Below the pieces are notes generated by a model, which saw only the letters and a program-made list of their open reading frames with translations, had not been told where the DNA came from and made no database searches. Below, in pieces: positions 33,502-44,362 of a stretch of 64,000 nt of DNA. Each line of letters begins with the position of its first letter. The first letter of the stretch is position 1. The translations under genes were made by a program, and so were the position numbers. Source of the stretch: Rutidosis leptorrhynchoides (taxonomy: Eukaryota; Streptophyta; Magnoliopsida; Asterales; Asteraceae); assembly GCF_046630445.1 (NCBI RefSeq), contig NC_092341.1:5706001-5770000 (forward strand), given 5' to 3'.

Positions 33502-36500
33502 TCTATAATCTATAACTTATAATAATACATATCAATTTGCCACGTGGCTACCTATAACCTTTTCCCTACCCCCTATCCCACAAATTCATCACAGACTGAC
33601 ATCTGTCCACAACTAATTGGCCAATTTTTTTTTTCAATAAAAAAAGGGGGATACATCGTGCCTTCCTTCTTCCCCATTCATTCATTCCTTCCATACTCTC
33701 CAACCCTAAAAATCAATTATGGTTTTCAATCTAATACCTATCTCAATACATCCGAAATCCAAAATCAATTAACTAACGGGTTGAAGATCTGTTCAATATG
33801 TTTCGAACTACGCAGTTCAGCCTAGGTATTTCAATCTCTACTTTTTCTAATTTGAATGATGCAACATTTGCAATTGAAATTTCTTAATTATATTGACTGA
33901 TTTCATTAATTTTTCAATTCATATAGACAACCTTGCATTGCTATATGTTATCCCTCTGTTCACATATTGCATTATGCAGATTAATATTATATTTACAATT
34001 TATACATATAGTCTAATTACAGACCATCTTCATGTTCCTTCAGTCTGTATAAACTATAAACTATAATTGGGTCGGTTAACACTTTTATGAAATTCAAATT
34101 CTATATTTACGGATAATTGATTATATTTTTTTGTTTAAAAAAATAATAATTAATTTACGTCAACAATGACCTCCAAAAAATTCGCAACAAATCAAATTAA
34201 AGAAAAAAATATAAACCGAATATTTATGCGAATATAATTTCAATTTTGTGGGCTTTCATCTTCTTCTTCATTTTTCTTTTAAATCTGTTAATTTGAAATA
34301 AGGGATTTGGTATTAATCATCATTGCACAATGCTGCGCATCAAATCGATGTCAAGTTGAAAGGATTCGTGCGCTTCCTTCGTCTTCATCTTTTTTTATTA
34401 TTATTATTATTAATCTGTTCTTTCTTGGAGGTAGTTGTTTAATGTATCAACAGTAAGAATATTTTACTTTAATGTATCAATTTGAATATTGTTGAGTTTT
34501 TTAAAAAAATTATCTACTTTTGTTACAGATTTTGCTGAAGATTATATCTGGGTTGAATTTCAAGGTTTTTTCAATTGTTTATCATCTGTAACATCTTTAA
34601 TTTTTTGGTTTTTTTATATTTGTTTGTTTTTTATGACATGATGCAACTTTGCTTGCTTCAATTGATATGTAATTTAGTTATGAATTTCGATTAATAATTT
34701 TTTTTAATGTTATGTCCTGCAAAAGTTAAATTTGCAGATTTTAACTTAAAAAGATTGCTGACGGATTGCAAGACGAAAAATGTCGAAATGTTTGAAGGTT
34801 TCGTGATTATCACATTTTAACTGGAAATGTTGTTTACTTGGTTTGTTTGGCAGGTTGAAGATCTTTTCTTTCATAGCTTGAATTATATGCATATGGGTGC
34901 TGGTAAGACATAGAATGGTGTAACTAAAGACGATGTAGTTGCGTTTGACGATGTGATTCAACCATGCGGTTGTGGTGGTGACATTGAACCTATTGGTAAG
35001 TTGGGATGATTCATGTTTCATTGGCTCCATGTTCTGTTTCAGTTTAAATGATGGTTTGTGTGTTTTTCATCGACTTTGTTACTCTTGGTGAAAAAACCAT
35101 AATTATGTCTCCTGAAGTATTACTCAAGGTTGGAGTTCCTTGCTACCGGTGAGACTGCAAATCCCACGATTTCAGCTTTCAAATTATTGAAAATTACGAA
35201 ATAATAAGTGTAGATGTTTTACATTTTGATAATTGTTCATGTTCTGCTGGTCCATTTGGACTCCTACAAAAAAAAAAAAAAAACACTTCGACCAGGTAAT
35301 CATTACACAGCCTGAAGCAACATAAATATAAGTGAATGTGTATAATTTGCCACCTTTAGACCATCTAGAGGTCATCAACAGTATTGAAGGTTATATAATG
35401 TAATGTATAAATTTAGAACTATTTTATATAATGATTATTGTTATATATAAGGTTTCATTTTATTAAAGTTTGTCATTGCTGGTAAAGTATAAAGTTTCAA
35501 GTGGTGGTATTCTGCTGTTAAGTTGACTATTAAAGTCAACGGGTTAACACTCTTATGGATGTATATGTTGATGTGGGTGTTAAATAGGGTTTTTTTTTGT
35601 TTCTATCCAATGTGCAGGTATCAGGTGATAATGGCTTCTCTGGATGGCTGGTAAATATTTCTTCGTAAATCTCTGTTAACTAAAGTGTTTTTATGTTTCA
35701 GCTTAGCATGTTGTTAAAAATCGATTAGCCTGCATTCTTTTGTTATGTTTATGTTATGAGCGTTAGTAAATGTTGTTGTTGACATTGGTGATTCTGTTGT
35801 GGATTAATTGATTATGGTAGGTATCGTTCAACGTTGTTTATTTACTGTGACATGAGTGGTAGAAAGAGGGGTAGAAACTTTTGAGGTTGGTAAGTCTTCT
35901 ACTCCGGTTAGGATTACCGGTGGTTCTCGAGAGTGTGTTCTCGGTTTTGTGTCCCAGAGGTAGGCTAGCCGGCTTAATTATCTGAGAGATCGAAATCGTT
36001 TAAATAAGTTGCTACATGGTGGTTTGAACGAAGTTTTAACCAACACCATAGTTATTACCAATGTCAACAACTTAGGCTACACAAATATTTCCATTATTGC
36101 TTTATATTACATACTTTTATCATAAGAGAAAAAACCAGCTTATAGTACTCCTAATCATGATATGGAGGATGGAAGCAAAGAGTCCCTCTGACTGAACTGA
36201 AGCCAGGCCAGATACTTAAATCAATAGGCGTAAAAGTCTATCGCACATGGATCGCAAGGCTACCAGGAGTTTCTAACCCACTTGGTTACTGTTCTATTTT
36301 GCTCTACAAATTAGTAAATATACAAAATTACAAAAGTCTTTAATCCTGTACAATATATCATTTAAGAATTCAAATTGTGAGCATTGTCTACTATCTTTAT
36401 ATAATCACTTTAAATTTAGTAACAGTAGAATAAAGTTAAACATGTATACAAAATGACTGTTAACAGTTACCACCAACTATTTTGTTTTTACATTTGTACA

Positions 36501-37465
36501 AAGGGTTAATTCCCCTTTTTTTCATTCCTTTAAATTTTTAAATGTTCAATTAACCGATTCTTAACCGTTTATTTAAACGGTCACAACAAACCGATTAAAA
36601 TCATCCCGCACAGTGCTCAATCATGTCCAAGAATTAATAATAATGGCCTGCATTTTTTTATTTTCTACTGATATGCTGACTTTCAAAAGTCAACGGGTCA
36701 AATTTAGTAATTATGTTGATTCGTTTGGTGATGAGTACATGAGTTTGAATACTTTGGATATTATGGGGATAGTAGGTTGGCAAAGGGGATATTAATAGTA
36801 TAATGAAAATGAATCATTGTTACTTTACTCAAAATGTACTTGATAGACATACATGTTTTTGGTGTATGTTTAGTTTTTGTGTCATTAGTTTCATCTTTTG
36901 TCAAATGTGAAATTGGGATGTACAATTTTCTGACTTTGAGTCATTAGTCTATAGGCCATGTAATTTTGTCATCATGCAAGTGTTTTGGGTGTTCTAAAAA
37001 CTCCTCGGGTATTCCCGTTGTATTTGTACTTATGTTTTTTTTTTCTAATGAATTTTTTCGGGGCATTGTCCCCTTATCCAAAAAAAAAAAAAAAGATGAA
37101 AGCCGCAAGATTATTGTTTAGGTTATTTTTTTATCAACACGTTCTTATTAGATAAAGTTCATTCTATATGCTTAACAAACATTTTACATTGCGCATTTAG
37201 TATCTTTAATCTATGTGGTTTGTGTAAAACAATATTTAAGTTAGCCAACATTTGGTCATGTACTTAATTATATACTTGCTACTTTTGGGGTCAATATAAT
37301 AACTAGGTGAATTATGCAATTTGCGTCTTTACTATATGTTACAAATGTAACAAAAGACGTTCAATTGCGTACTTAATATATAACGCATACAATCTGTACC
37401 AACATAAACGTATTGGAATACTAATTTTTAAAGTCACCGTGCAACGCACGGGATCTTAAAGCTAG
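33502..37465 (+). mobile_element. Helitron, about 4.0 kb, with captured gene fragments
   Basis: Right end: hairpin CCGTGC-aac-GCACGG (37437-37451), ten bases, then CTAG (37462-37465) and host T, the canonical Helitron terminus. Left end: TCTATAATCTATAAC starting at 33502 after host A, giving the A^T insertion pattern with no duplication. Just inside is a gccacgtgg word often seen near Helitron 5' ends. The interior holds exon-like pieces bounded by GT/AG signals (near 33.6-33.8, 34.85-35.0, 35.1, 35.6 and 35.9 kb), an RPA-like fragment (36167-36315) and a segment ending in A15 (37080-37094) resembling a LINE tail. No Rep/helicase was found, so it is non-autonomous. The left end is the less certain boundary. 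Confidence 0.75.
36167..36315 (+). pseudogene. RPA70-like OB-fold (DUF223-type) fragment inside the Helitron
   Basis: An open stretch without its own start reads RVPLTELKPGQILKSIGVKV then YRTWIARLPGVSNPLGYCSI. I take this for the beginning of an RPA1-like single-stranded DNA-binding OB fold, a protein carried by many plant Helitrons. The OB fold is cut short by a stop soon after 36315. Recognition is from memory of the motif. Confidence 0.45.
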
Positions 37466-37646
37466 TTAATTAATATTCCATTTATCCACTTAAATTCTAA
37501 TTACCAAAACACAACACCACAAATACACCAACAAAATACATGAAAACATATAACTTCATACTTACATTTCCATGTAGCAATTAACAAGGTACTATAAATC
37601 AACTTGACCTGAAATTTTATGTAGGTCTTCATCTTCATATCTTCGA

Positions 37647-38066
37647 TCAACGATGAAATGTATTGAGCGAAAGGCCCATAGCCGGTACACCAAACGAAGT
37701 CTCTAACATAAGTCTTTGTTGAAACGTTTCATACGTCCCACCTGCTTCAATTACATCTTTCAAAAACGAATAATAATACTCTTTTAGTTTCTTTAAACTG
37801 CATGCTTGTTTTATTTTCATCCATTTTATTCGTATTCTTTTCAATATTTTCACTAGTACTTGTCGCTTTCCTCCTAATCTCACTGTTTGTATCTTCTTCT
37901 TCTTTTTCATCCTTAATGGCCATACTCTTTTGCGGTTTGTGCACAGTGTTATGACTGTTGGTTTTCGATCGATTCGATTGATTAGATCGGTTCCAAATTC
38001 CTTAGAAAAAGGAGTTGGGATCGAAGACATGATAGAATTGTTGTTGACTAATGAAACAGGTTTCAT
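37647..38066 (-). CDS. Small uncharacterised single-exon protein, 139 aa (host-gene candidate)
   Basis: ATG at 38066, TGA at 37647-37649. N-terminus MKPVSLVNNNSIMSSIPTPF; a very basic middle (residues about 50-95); a C-terminal helical motif EYYYSFLKDVIEAGGTYETF then QQRLMLETSFGVPAMGLSL, which looks like a conserved plant module I cannot name. It lacks retroelement domains and has a TATA-like element 40-50 bp upstream, so it is the best candidate for a cellular gene. Oddity: within 37747-37944 the next frame is also open and reads as an acidic, Ser/Thr-rich linker more usual in such proteins, so two compensating frameshifts may have turned the middle basic. The Helitron's right end lies about 180 bp beyond the stop. 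Confidence 0.5.
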   Translation of the reverse strand: MKPVSLVNNNSIMSSIPTPFSKEFGTDLINRIDRKPTVITLCTNRKRVWPLRMKKKKKIQTVRLGGKRQVLVKILKRIRIKWMKIKQACSLKKLKEYYYSFLKDVIEAGGTYETFQQRLMLETSFGVPAMGLSLNTFHR

Positions 38067-38505
38067 TTTGTTCGTGGCTTAAAATGTGAATGTTGGTTTG
38101 TTGGTTATATTATATATGCTCTGTATATTTTACTACCATGGAAGTAGCTAGCACATGGGACCAGTTAGCATCTCTTAATGTGGCCCCGTATACATCTGGT
38201 TCATACAGTTCCACCACGTCATCGTTCATTGAGAACCATTATTTTTAATTTAAATTTAGACACAACTTACGTCAATAAAAATAAAAAAATCATACATTTA
38301 AATCAAATTAAAATAAATTGAACACATATAATAATGGGATAAATATCGTGTCTTTTCTTTGAACGGCGTTCATAGTGTTTTTATATCGAGTCAAGAAATA
38401 GTTCTAGCTGTTAACCAATTATATTGGTTCACGGATGTTAATACAATTGAATATTGAATATCCAATACGATAATATAATAGTAATATAAAAATATTATTA
38501 ATATT
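38067..38505. other. Upstream flank of the small gene
   Basis: Apart from the TATA-like element, no gene or repeat is visible before the AAT microsatellite at 38506. Confidence 0.4.
38106..38116 (-). promoter_or_regulatory. TATA-like element of the 139-aa gene
   Basis: Minus strand reads TATATAATATA, 40-50 bp before the ATG at 38066, so the 5' UTR would be very short. Confidence 0.35.
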
Positions 38506-38508
38506 AAT

Positions 38509-38571
<63 letters not shown>

Positions 38572-38572
38572 T
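38506..38572. repeat. (AAT)n microsatellite
   Basis: About 18 AAT units after ATTAAT words. A unique 108-bp segment separates it from the next microsatellite. Confidence 0.9.
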
Positions 38573-38676
38573 GAATTTAATTGTGGTGCAGTGTCAGGGT
38601 AGCGACGGGCTGTGACCACCAGATATACATACACTATAACTCCTGAATATGCGTACACTATAACTCCTTTTTTCCA

Positions 38677-38796
<120 letters not shown>

Positions 38797-39405
38797 TTTT
38801 TGGGATGCCCACAAGGTGTTTGTTAAAAGTCCCCAATGAGTTTTATCTTGGCTTCATGGTTTTAATTATATTACGGTGTATGAGGTTTTTGCATCTGTCT
38901 TTTTAGCTATGCACTACAACTAAAGGTTGTGTGTAGCTATGTCACATGCCGCTGTGAAGTTTCATTGTCCCTTTGTGGGTCTTAGTGGCTGTCAAAATGG
39001 GAGTGGAAATGGGCTTGTTAGAAGTTCTCTTATCAAGCATCTTAGTGATCGTCATTGTGGTATCGATGCGCGGGATATCACTCGACATTCTCTTACTTCT
39101 AATTTGGGTGTTTATACTGAGACTGATGTTACCTTTAGGCGTATGGGGATTTGGTTATGTGGTGTTTGCTACAGAACACACACGGTACGTGCTAAGTGCC
39201 GTCATGGTAGGGGCCCAGATGTGCCTCTCCCCGATGAGGGAAATGGTGTTGTTCGTTTTGTACTTCATAATTTTACCAAGCCACTAGCCCCCTCTTCTCC
39301 TGCTCGACTTTGTATTGGGGATGGTTCGGTGAGTGATCATAACGATGGTTTTGACGTGGCTCTCATTGATCGTTTGTTCTCTAAGGGGTTTCGCACGGTT
39401 AAGTC

Positions 39406-39677
39406 TGTAACACCCCAGCTTAACATGACCACAATATTGTCCGCTTTGCCCGCAGGCGCACGGCTTTTTCTTGGCGACCACACACGAGAAGCACTTTCCC
39501 AGGAGGTCACCCATCCTGGTAGTGCTCTCGCCCGAGCACGCTTAACCACAACGTACTCGCACTTCTACTCAACCTGTGATCCCAAAACGCGTTGTGTCAT
39601 TTAAGCGTGAGTATTACCTTATAATCCCATGATCACTCATGTTCGTGGGCGATGTGGGATTTGTCTAGGGTATTAGA
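39406..39677 (-). repeat. Cassandra LTR, left copy
   Basis: 272 bp. Interrupts the retroelement ORF after codon ...TVKS. The 67-residue C-terminal reading across it is an antisense artefact of the 5S-like core. Confidence 0.92.
39478..39600 (-). other. 5S rRNA-derived segment in Cassandra LTR (left)
   Basis: Minus strand matches the 3' half of plant 5S rRNA very closely (GTTAAGCGTGCTCGGGCGAG, GGATGGGTGACCTCCTGGGA), including the internal Pol III control region. The 5' half is diverged. Not a functional 5S gene. Confidence 0.9.
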
Positions 39678-40863
39678 TTCATCCCCCCTTAGGGACTCAT
39701 CGTCCTCGATGAGGTTTGCCCCACCACCCCCAACGGCACATGAGTGGCTCTGATGTAACGACCCGACCAAAACCGTTATCGACGGCGCCGTTAACTTAGG
39801 TCCCGTTGCGTGGTCGTAGTCCCTATATGAGACTCGTTTGACCAAAATTATGTCGCATTCATTTGGAAGGTACAAGACTTGCAAGTTTAGTTTACAAAAC
39901 CGTTCGACAACAAGTCTAAGTTTACAAAAGTCATAAAGTATAAATGAAATATCTTGCGACATAATTAGTTTAAAATCACAGTTGCTATAAATAGCGTAAG
40001 TATGTAAACAATATGTTTGAATCCAAAGGTGCTATCACTAGCGTATGCATGTATGTATGCTTGACTCCAAGCAAGTATGAGTGTACGCGGAAGCATGTAT
40101 CAAATAGCCAAGTATGAACCTGAGAAACATATAGAAAACTGTCAACGAAAAACGTTGGTGAAATCATAGGTGTATTTGTAAACGTTATATTTTGAACCAC
40201 AAGATTTAGTATTTCCATAAATTGATCATCCAAAAGTTGCATTCCAAAAGTTGGTTCGCGAGCACCCAATTATCAAGACTTAACGTTTCCTTCCATAGAA
40301 CCCCATCACAATAGTGTTAGAACATACACTGTTTCCCGAAAATATATTTCATCCGTAGACGGTAGCGAACCGTCCGTAATGAGGGTTTGTCAAACCCGTA
40401 TGGCCACACAATATAAGTTCTCGCTTACACCCTGCAAGTGTAACTAATGATAATCGAATTGAGAATTTTTGTTCTAACTCGCTGTGGAATGTTTGTTTTC
40501 CTTGTACTTGTGTTCAAAGTATAAAAGTAAGTAGCACAAAATGTAACAAAGTATATGTTTCTCAGCCCACAATTTAAAAGTATAAAAAGTTGTTGAAAAG
40601 GTGGGACTATGATCTCACCTCGAGTGCACGAGTATAAAGGTACTTCACAAAGTAAACGTGTGCATGAAAGTTGCTTAGTCTTGACCTAAACAAGTAAGTT
40701 GTATCAATTAACCGGTTACGTCACAAGGTCGAGCGAAATGTGTTCAATTAGTCCTATGGCTCGTTACGACTCGAATAGTATAGCATGTGAATCACGTTGT
40801 CAAGTTTCATGCAAGAATCAAGTATAAAAGCATGTTAGAACGATTGTATAAAAGTTTGGTTAA

Positions 40864-40910
40864 GTTTGACTAAAAGTCAAACTTGGTCAAAGTCAACGAA
40901 AAAGTCAACA
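40864..40910 (-). promoter_or_regulatory. W-box (TTGAC) cluster in LTR
   Basis: Four AGTCAA/GGTCAA words (TTGAC on the sense minus strand) plus one opposed TTGAC within 47 bp. WRKY factors bind TTGAC[C/T]. An identical cluster lies at 45473-45519 in the other LTR. Confidence 0.5.
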
Positions 40911-41046
40911 CGTTCGGGTCGGGTCCCAAACTATTTTTCTAAGCTTAGAAGTCATATATGAGCATGTTAAAACAAGTTGCATGTAAATTGGAGGTCTAGA
41001 ACATGTCAAACATTTTTAGTAAAAAGGTCAAGGGAAACAGAATCTG

Positions 41047-41118
41047 GACGCGGCTTATGTCGCGCCGCGGCCAGGCCTGTCGCGCCGCGACAATGGCCGT
41101 GGCCTGGTCCCAGGCCTG
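41047..41118. repeat. GC-rich palindromic island in LTR (TGTCGCGCCGCGAC type)
   Basis: Two copies of GTCGCGCCGCG, the second a full GTCGCGCCGCGAC palindrome, plus inverted CCAGGCCTG/GGCCTGG words within 72 bp of otherwise AT-rich LTR. Repeated at 45656-45727. Confidence 0.7.
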
Positions 41119-42211
41119 TTTCACTTGTTCAAGGCTTGGTAAAATTTCAAACAAACGCAAAACTCAAACCGTAAACAATTAGAAAGCGTATCTTATACCG
41201 TTGGAAAGCTCTTTTGACAAGGAACACAACTAAACATATTTCATCAAACAAAAACAACATTTTCCATAACCGATTTCTCGTCAAGTGATCATTTAAAGTC
41301 CATTTTCAAAGTTTCAAGTTCGTCAATTGCATTTTAAGTTTCGGGAATCCAATTCACACATATGATATGCCGTTTCGAAGGTAATGAAGCATACATTACT
41401 ACTAAACACTAACAATTAACATTCCATGGCATTTAAGCATCCAAAAGTTCATGTCAAGAACTATCAAACCCTAGTCAAACATCAAAAGAAATCATTAATC
41501 GGGTTTTTGAAGTTTTCTTAATCAACCTACACATCAAAATGTAGCTAATGATACTAGTAACACAATTAAAACATGCACTTTAACAATCTAACAACATTAA
41601 CTCATCCAAAATCAAGGATTAAGCAAACCCATTTCAAAAACTCAAACTAGTTACTCCAAACCACAAATCGAGCAAACAAAACATATATTCATGTTACACA
41701 CGAGCCATAGACACTAACTAACACCATTTCAAATCAAAAACACGAATTTAGAGAAATCTAGAGTTTTAGAAATGTTACCCAAAATCAATGAAGTTAGTAT
41801 CAAATCGTAGAGGATGATGAGAGGATCAAGAATATGTAGTCGGATTTGTTGTGAGCTTCCAAGATTGAATTTAGATGATGAATGAATGGAATGGGTTTGT
41901 GTGTGTGTTCTTGAGATGGAGAGAAAAGGGATGAGGGAGATGATGGAATGGATGAAATGGGTTGACTAGTTGACCTAGTCAACTAGTTTGCCCATTTGGC
42001 AACTCCGGTCCCTCGAGTTTCAAAGCGGGTGCGGGATTTAACCGATCGAATATTTTTAAAACGCAAGTTAACGAGAGATGTTATAATTAAATGACGGAAT
42101 TTTTATGAACGTTAGTCAATGGAAACTACGAATTTAAATAACGAAAGGTATTATTTAAAAGAAAAAGACGGTGTTAAAAATAAATTTAACGGAAAAAGGC
42201 GGGATGTTACA

Positions 42212-44362
42212 TTATCCACAACTCAAAAGAAATTTCGTCCCGAAATTTAGTTGGAAGTAGTAGTTGTTGAATCTTCCTCGAGATCTTGCGTTGCCAATTC
42301 TACGAGTGGGGGAGAAGTACGTCCTAGGGTATTTCAACGAACTTCGACGGTCGGGATTTTTACGTTGGATTGAAGTTTGGTTTCACGATTCATGGTTTCA
42401 ACCGGTCCTCCTAGGAATGAAGTTTATCGTCGATAGTAAGCTTATCGAAAAGGAATGACAAGTTCTTGTTTCGCCAAACACGTCTTTGAGTTGATACATC
42501 GAATGTAGGATAAACGGAGACCCAAAATGAGTCGGAAAAGTCTAAACGGCTAGCGACGGGTCCAAAACACCCCAAGAATTTAAAGGATCAAAATATCGCA
42601 GATTTAGCTTCCTACGTTTTCCCGAAACGGATTGCACCTTTCCAAGGTGCGACTCTTAACGCGACGCGGTTTCCCACGTGGAATTTGAAATGTTTACGTC
42701 TAACATTGGCGTAGCTCTTGGTGATTACGAGTCGCGTAGGGTTTTACCTGAATATGAATAAATTTTCTCGGTTGCTCATGAATAACCTCGGCCCCGGTGA
42801 ATTGATCATCGTTTACTTGGTTCGACAAAGGAGAATGATGTTTCCGGTCACATGTGGTTTCAAAAGGAGTGACGTTAAAAATCGAATGAAAATCATTGTA
42901 GTATGAGGATTCGGTTAAGGAAAATACTTTTCTCAAGTAAATTTGAAGTTGGTAATACAAATTCGTATTATGGTTTTCAAGACTTAAATCGTATGTTTGT
43001 TCGGTCCGTCGGGTTGTGGATGGTACGCGGTACTCATGTCTAAACGCGGTCCCGAGGCTTTTTGTAAGGCACTCCAAAATCTAGAAGTGAAACGAGGATC
43101 TCGATCCGAAACGGGGTATATTTCCCTAAGGCATATTGAACAAGTTTGCTAGGAATTGAAAACGTTAGCTAGGACAAGTTTCTCAAGAAAATTCGCGTCG
43201 CGGAAGATTTATCGGTTTCCAAAAACGTTCGTCGGAACTATTCACCCTCGAGGTGAATACTAGTATAACGTGGAGAGTCCCTCCCTCCATTGAGAGTTTA
43301 GAATAAAGATTTCCTGAACCGGAAGTACGAGGGTGATGCAAAAGAAGTTTCCGCCCCGATGTGAGCATAACGAGTAAGTTGTAGTTAGTCAATAAGACTG
43401 TGCGAGGACGAGCTAGTATACCCGTGTGACATACGGTTGAAATCGAATGGAATCGGCAATTCATTCGGAAGCATAAATATAATTTGATAATAATTGAAGG
43501 TGTGTCCCCGGTATGGTTGTTATAAATATTCTCGGAGTTTTCGGATGTCCAAACCTGAAAAGATGAAGTCATGTACATGGCGCATGGTGGTGTTTAGGTT
43601 GATCGAGTCTAACCACCATCACGTGTCACTAGAACTTTGGTATGTCTTACCGTAATATAACTACGTTGATCGAGTGTAGTTATATTATGCTAACTCATAC
43701 CTCCATTCCCACATCACTCCATAGATTCAAGTTCGTGTCATCGCGAAAATCTAAGATAAACAAAACGTAACGACGTCTCAAACGTGACTCGTATTAAATC
43801 GAAAGAATTGGTGCAACTCTGAAGATGCGTTCCCCGAGGGAAGTGTATAGTTGGTTGTTCACGTCAATGTGGTTCGAGTCAGACAATATTGTATTTAGGT
43901 ATGAAAAGAGTAACGAGTCATGATAACAAGTAATACGCAACCGTAGCGATAAATGGTGATGACGATACTCATCTAGAGTAGTGACAGTGACTTTACAACA
44001 TTCATGGATAGTAAGATGAGACGGGGGAAATAACAACCAAGGAGTCAGAGTTCCCGAACGAGTGTGACTAATGAAGTCGTCGTCATCCATACGTGTATGA
44101 ATCATGAATTTACGTGTGTTACCAAAAAGTGGCGGAATACGAGTTCGTATGATGAAGGTTGGGTACCATTAAAAAGTTTGCCTAAGAATGATTCAAGTAT
44201 AATGCACAAGTAGTCAAGTAAGTGCTATCTATAGCAAATGTATGTCAGAATGCAAATGCTAACTATTCGGTTGTAGTCTAGACTCACTAATGCGTCCTAA
44301 CGACTCTGTTAGACACACTAATGCACGTCCTAGTTCCCTACAACCAACGCTCTGATACCACT
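42212..44362 (-). other. Non-coding interior of the young element
   Basis: 2151 bp, no domain in any frame. The hairpin AAATTTCG-TCC-CGAAATTT lies 18 bp from the left LTR (42230-42248). The iMet primer site is at the right edge (44349-44360). Confidence 0.8.
44349..44360 (-). promoter_or_regulatory. Primer-binding site, initiator-Met tRNA
   Basis: Minus strand TGGTATCAGAGC, two bases from the LTR. Confidence 0.9.

Larger units (their letters stand above)
39754..42211 (-). repeat. 3' LTR of the young element (left copy)
   Basis: 2458 bp. Hairpin CAACG-aaaaa-CGTTG at 40143-40157, W-box cluster at 40864-40910, GC-rich palindromic island at 41047-41118. Its short ORFs recur identically in the other LTR and are not genes. 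Confidence 0.95.

Noticed and set aside
33544..33825. 93-codon ORF as a gene
   Set aside because: Lies just inside the Helitron 5' end, no domain, ends at an intron-like border; better seen as a captured leader fragment.
39478..39600. A functional 5S rRNA gene
   Set aside because: Only the 3' half is well conserved and it sits inside duplicated LTRs with target duplications; it is the Cassandra 5S-derived core.
39406..39604. C-terminal extension of the zinc-finger ORF (about 67 residues)
   Set aside because: It is antisense 5S-like Cassandra LTR sequence; the true frame resumes at 47111.
40977..41982. Short ORFs repeated exactly 4609 bp later
   Set aside because: Identical pairs because they lie in the two LTRs of one element; no domain.
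42264..44105. Several 60-130 codon ORFs in the interior of the young element
   Set aside because: Overlap on both strands and show no gag/pol motif; the interior is non-coding.
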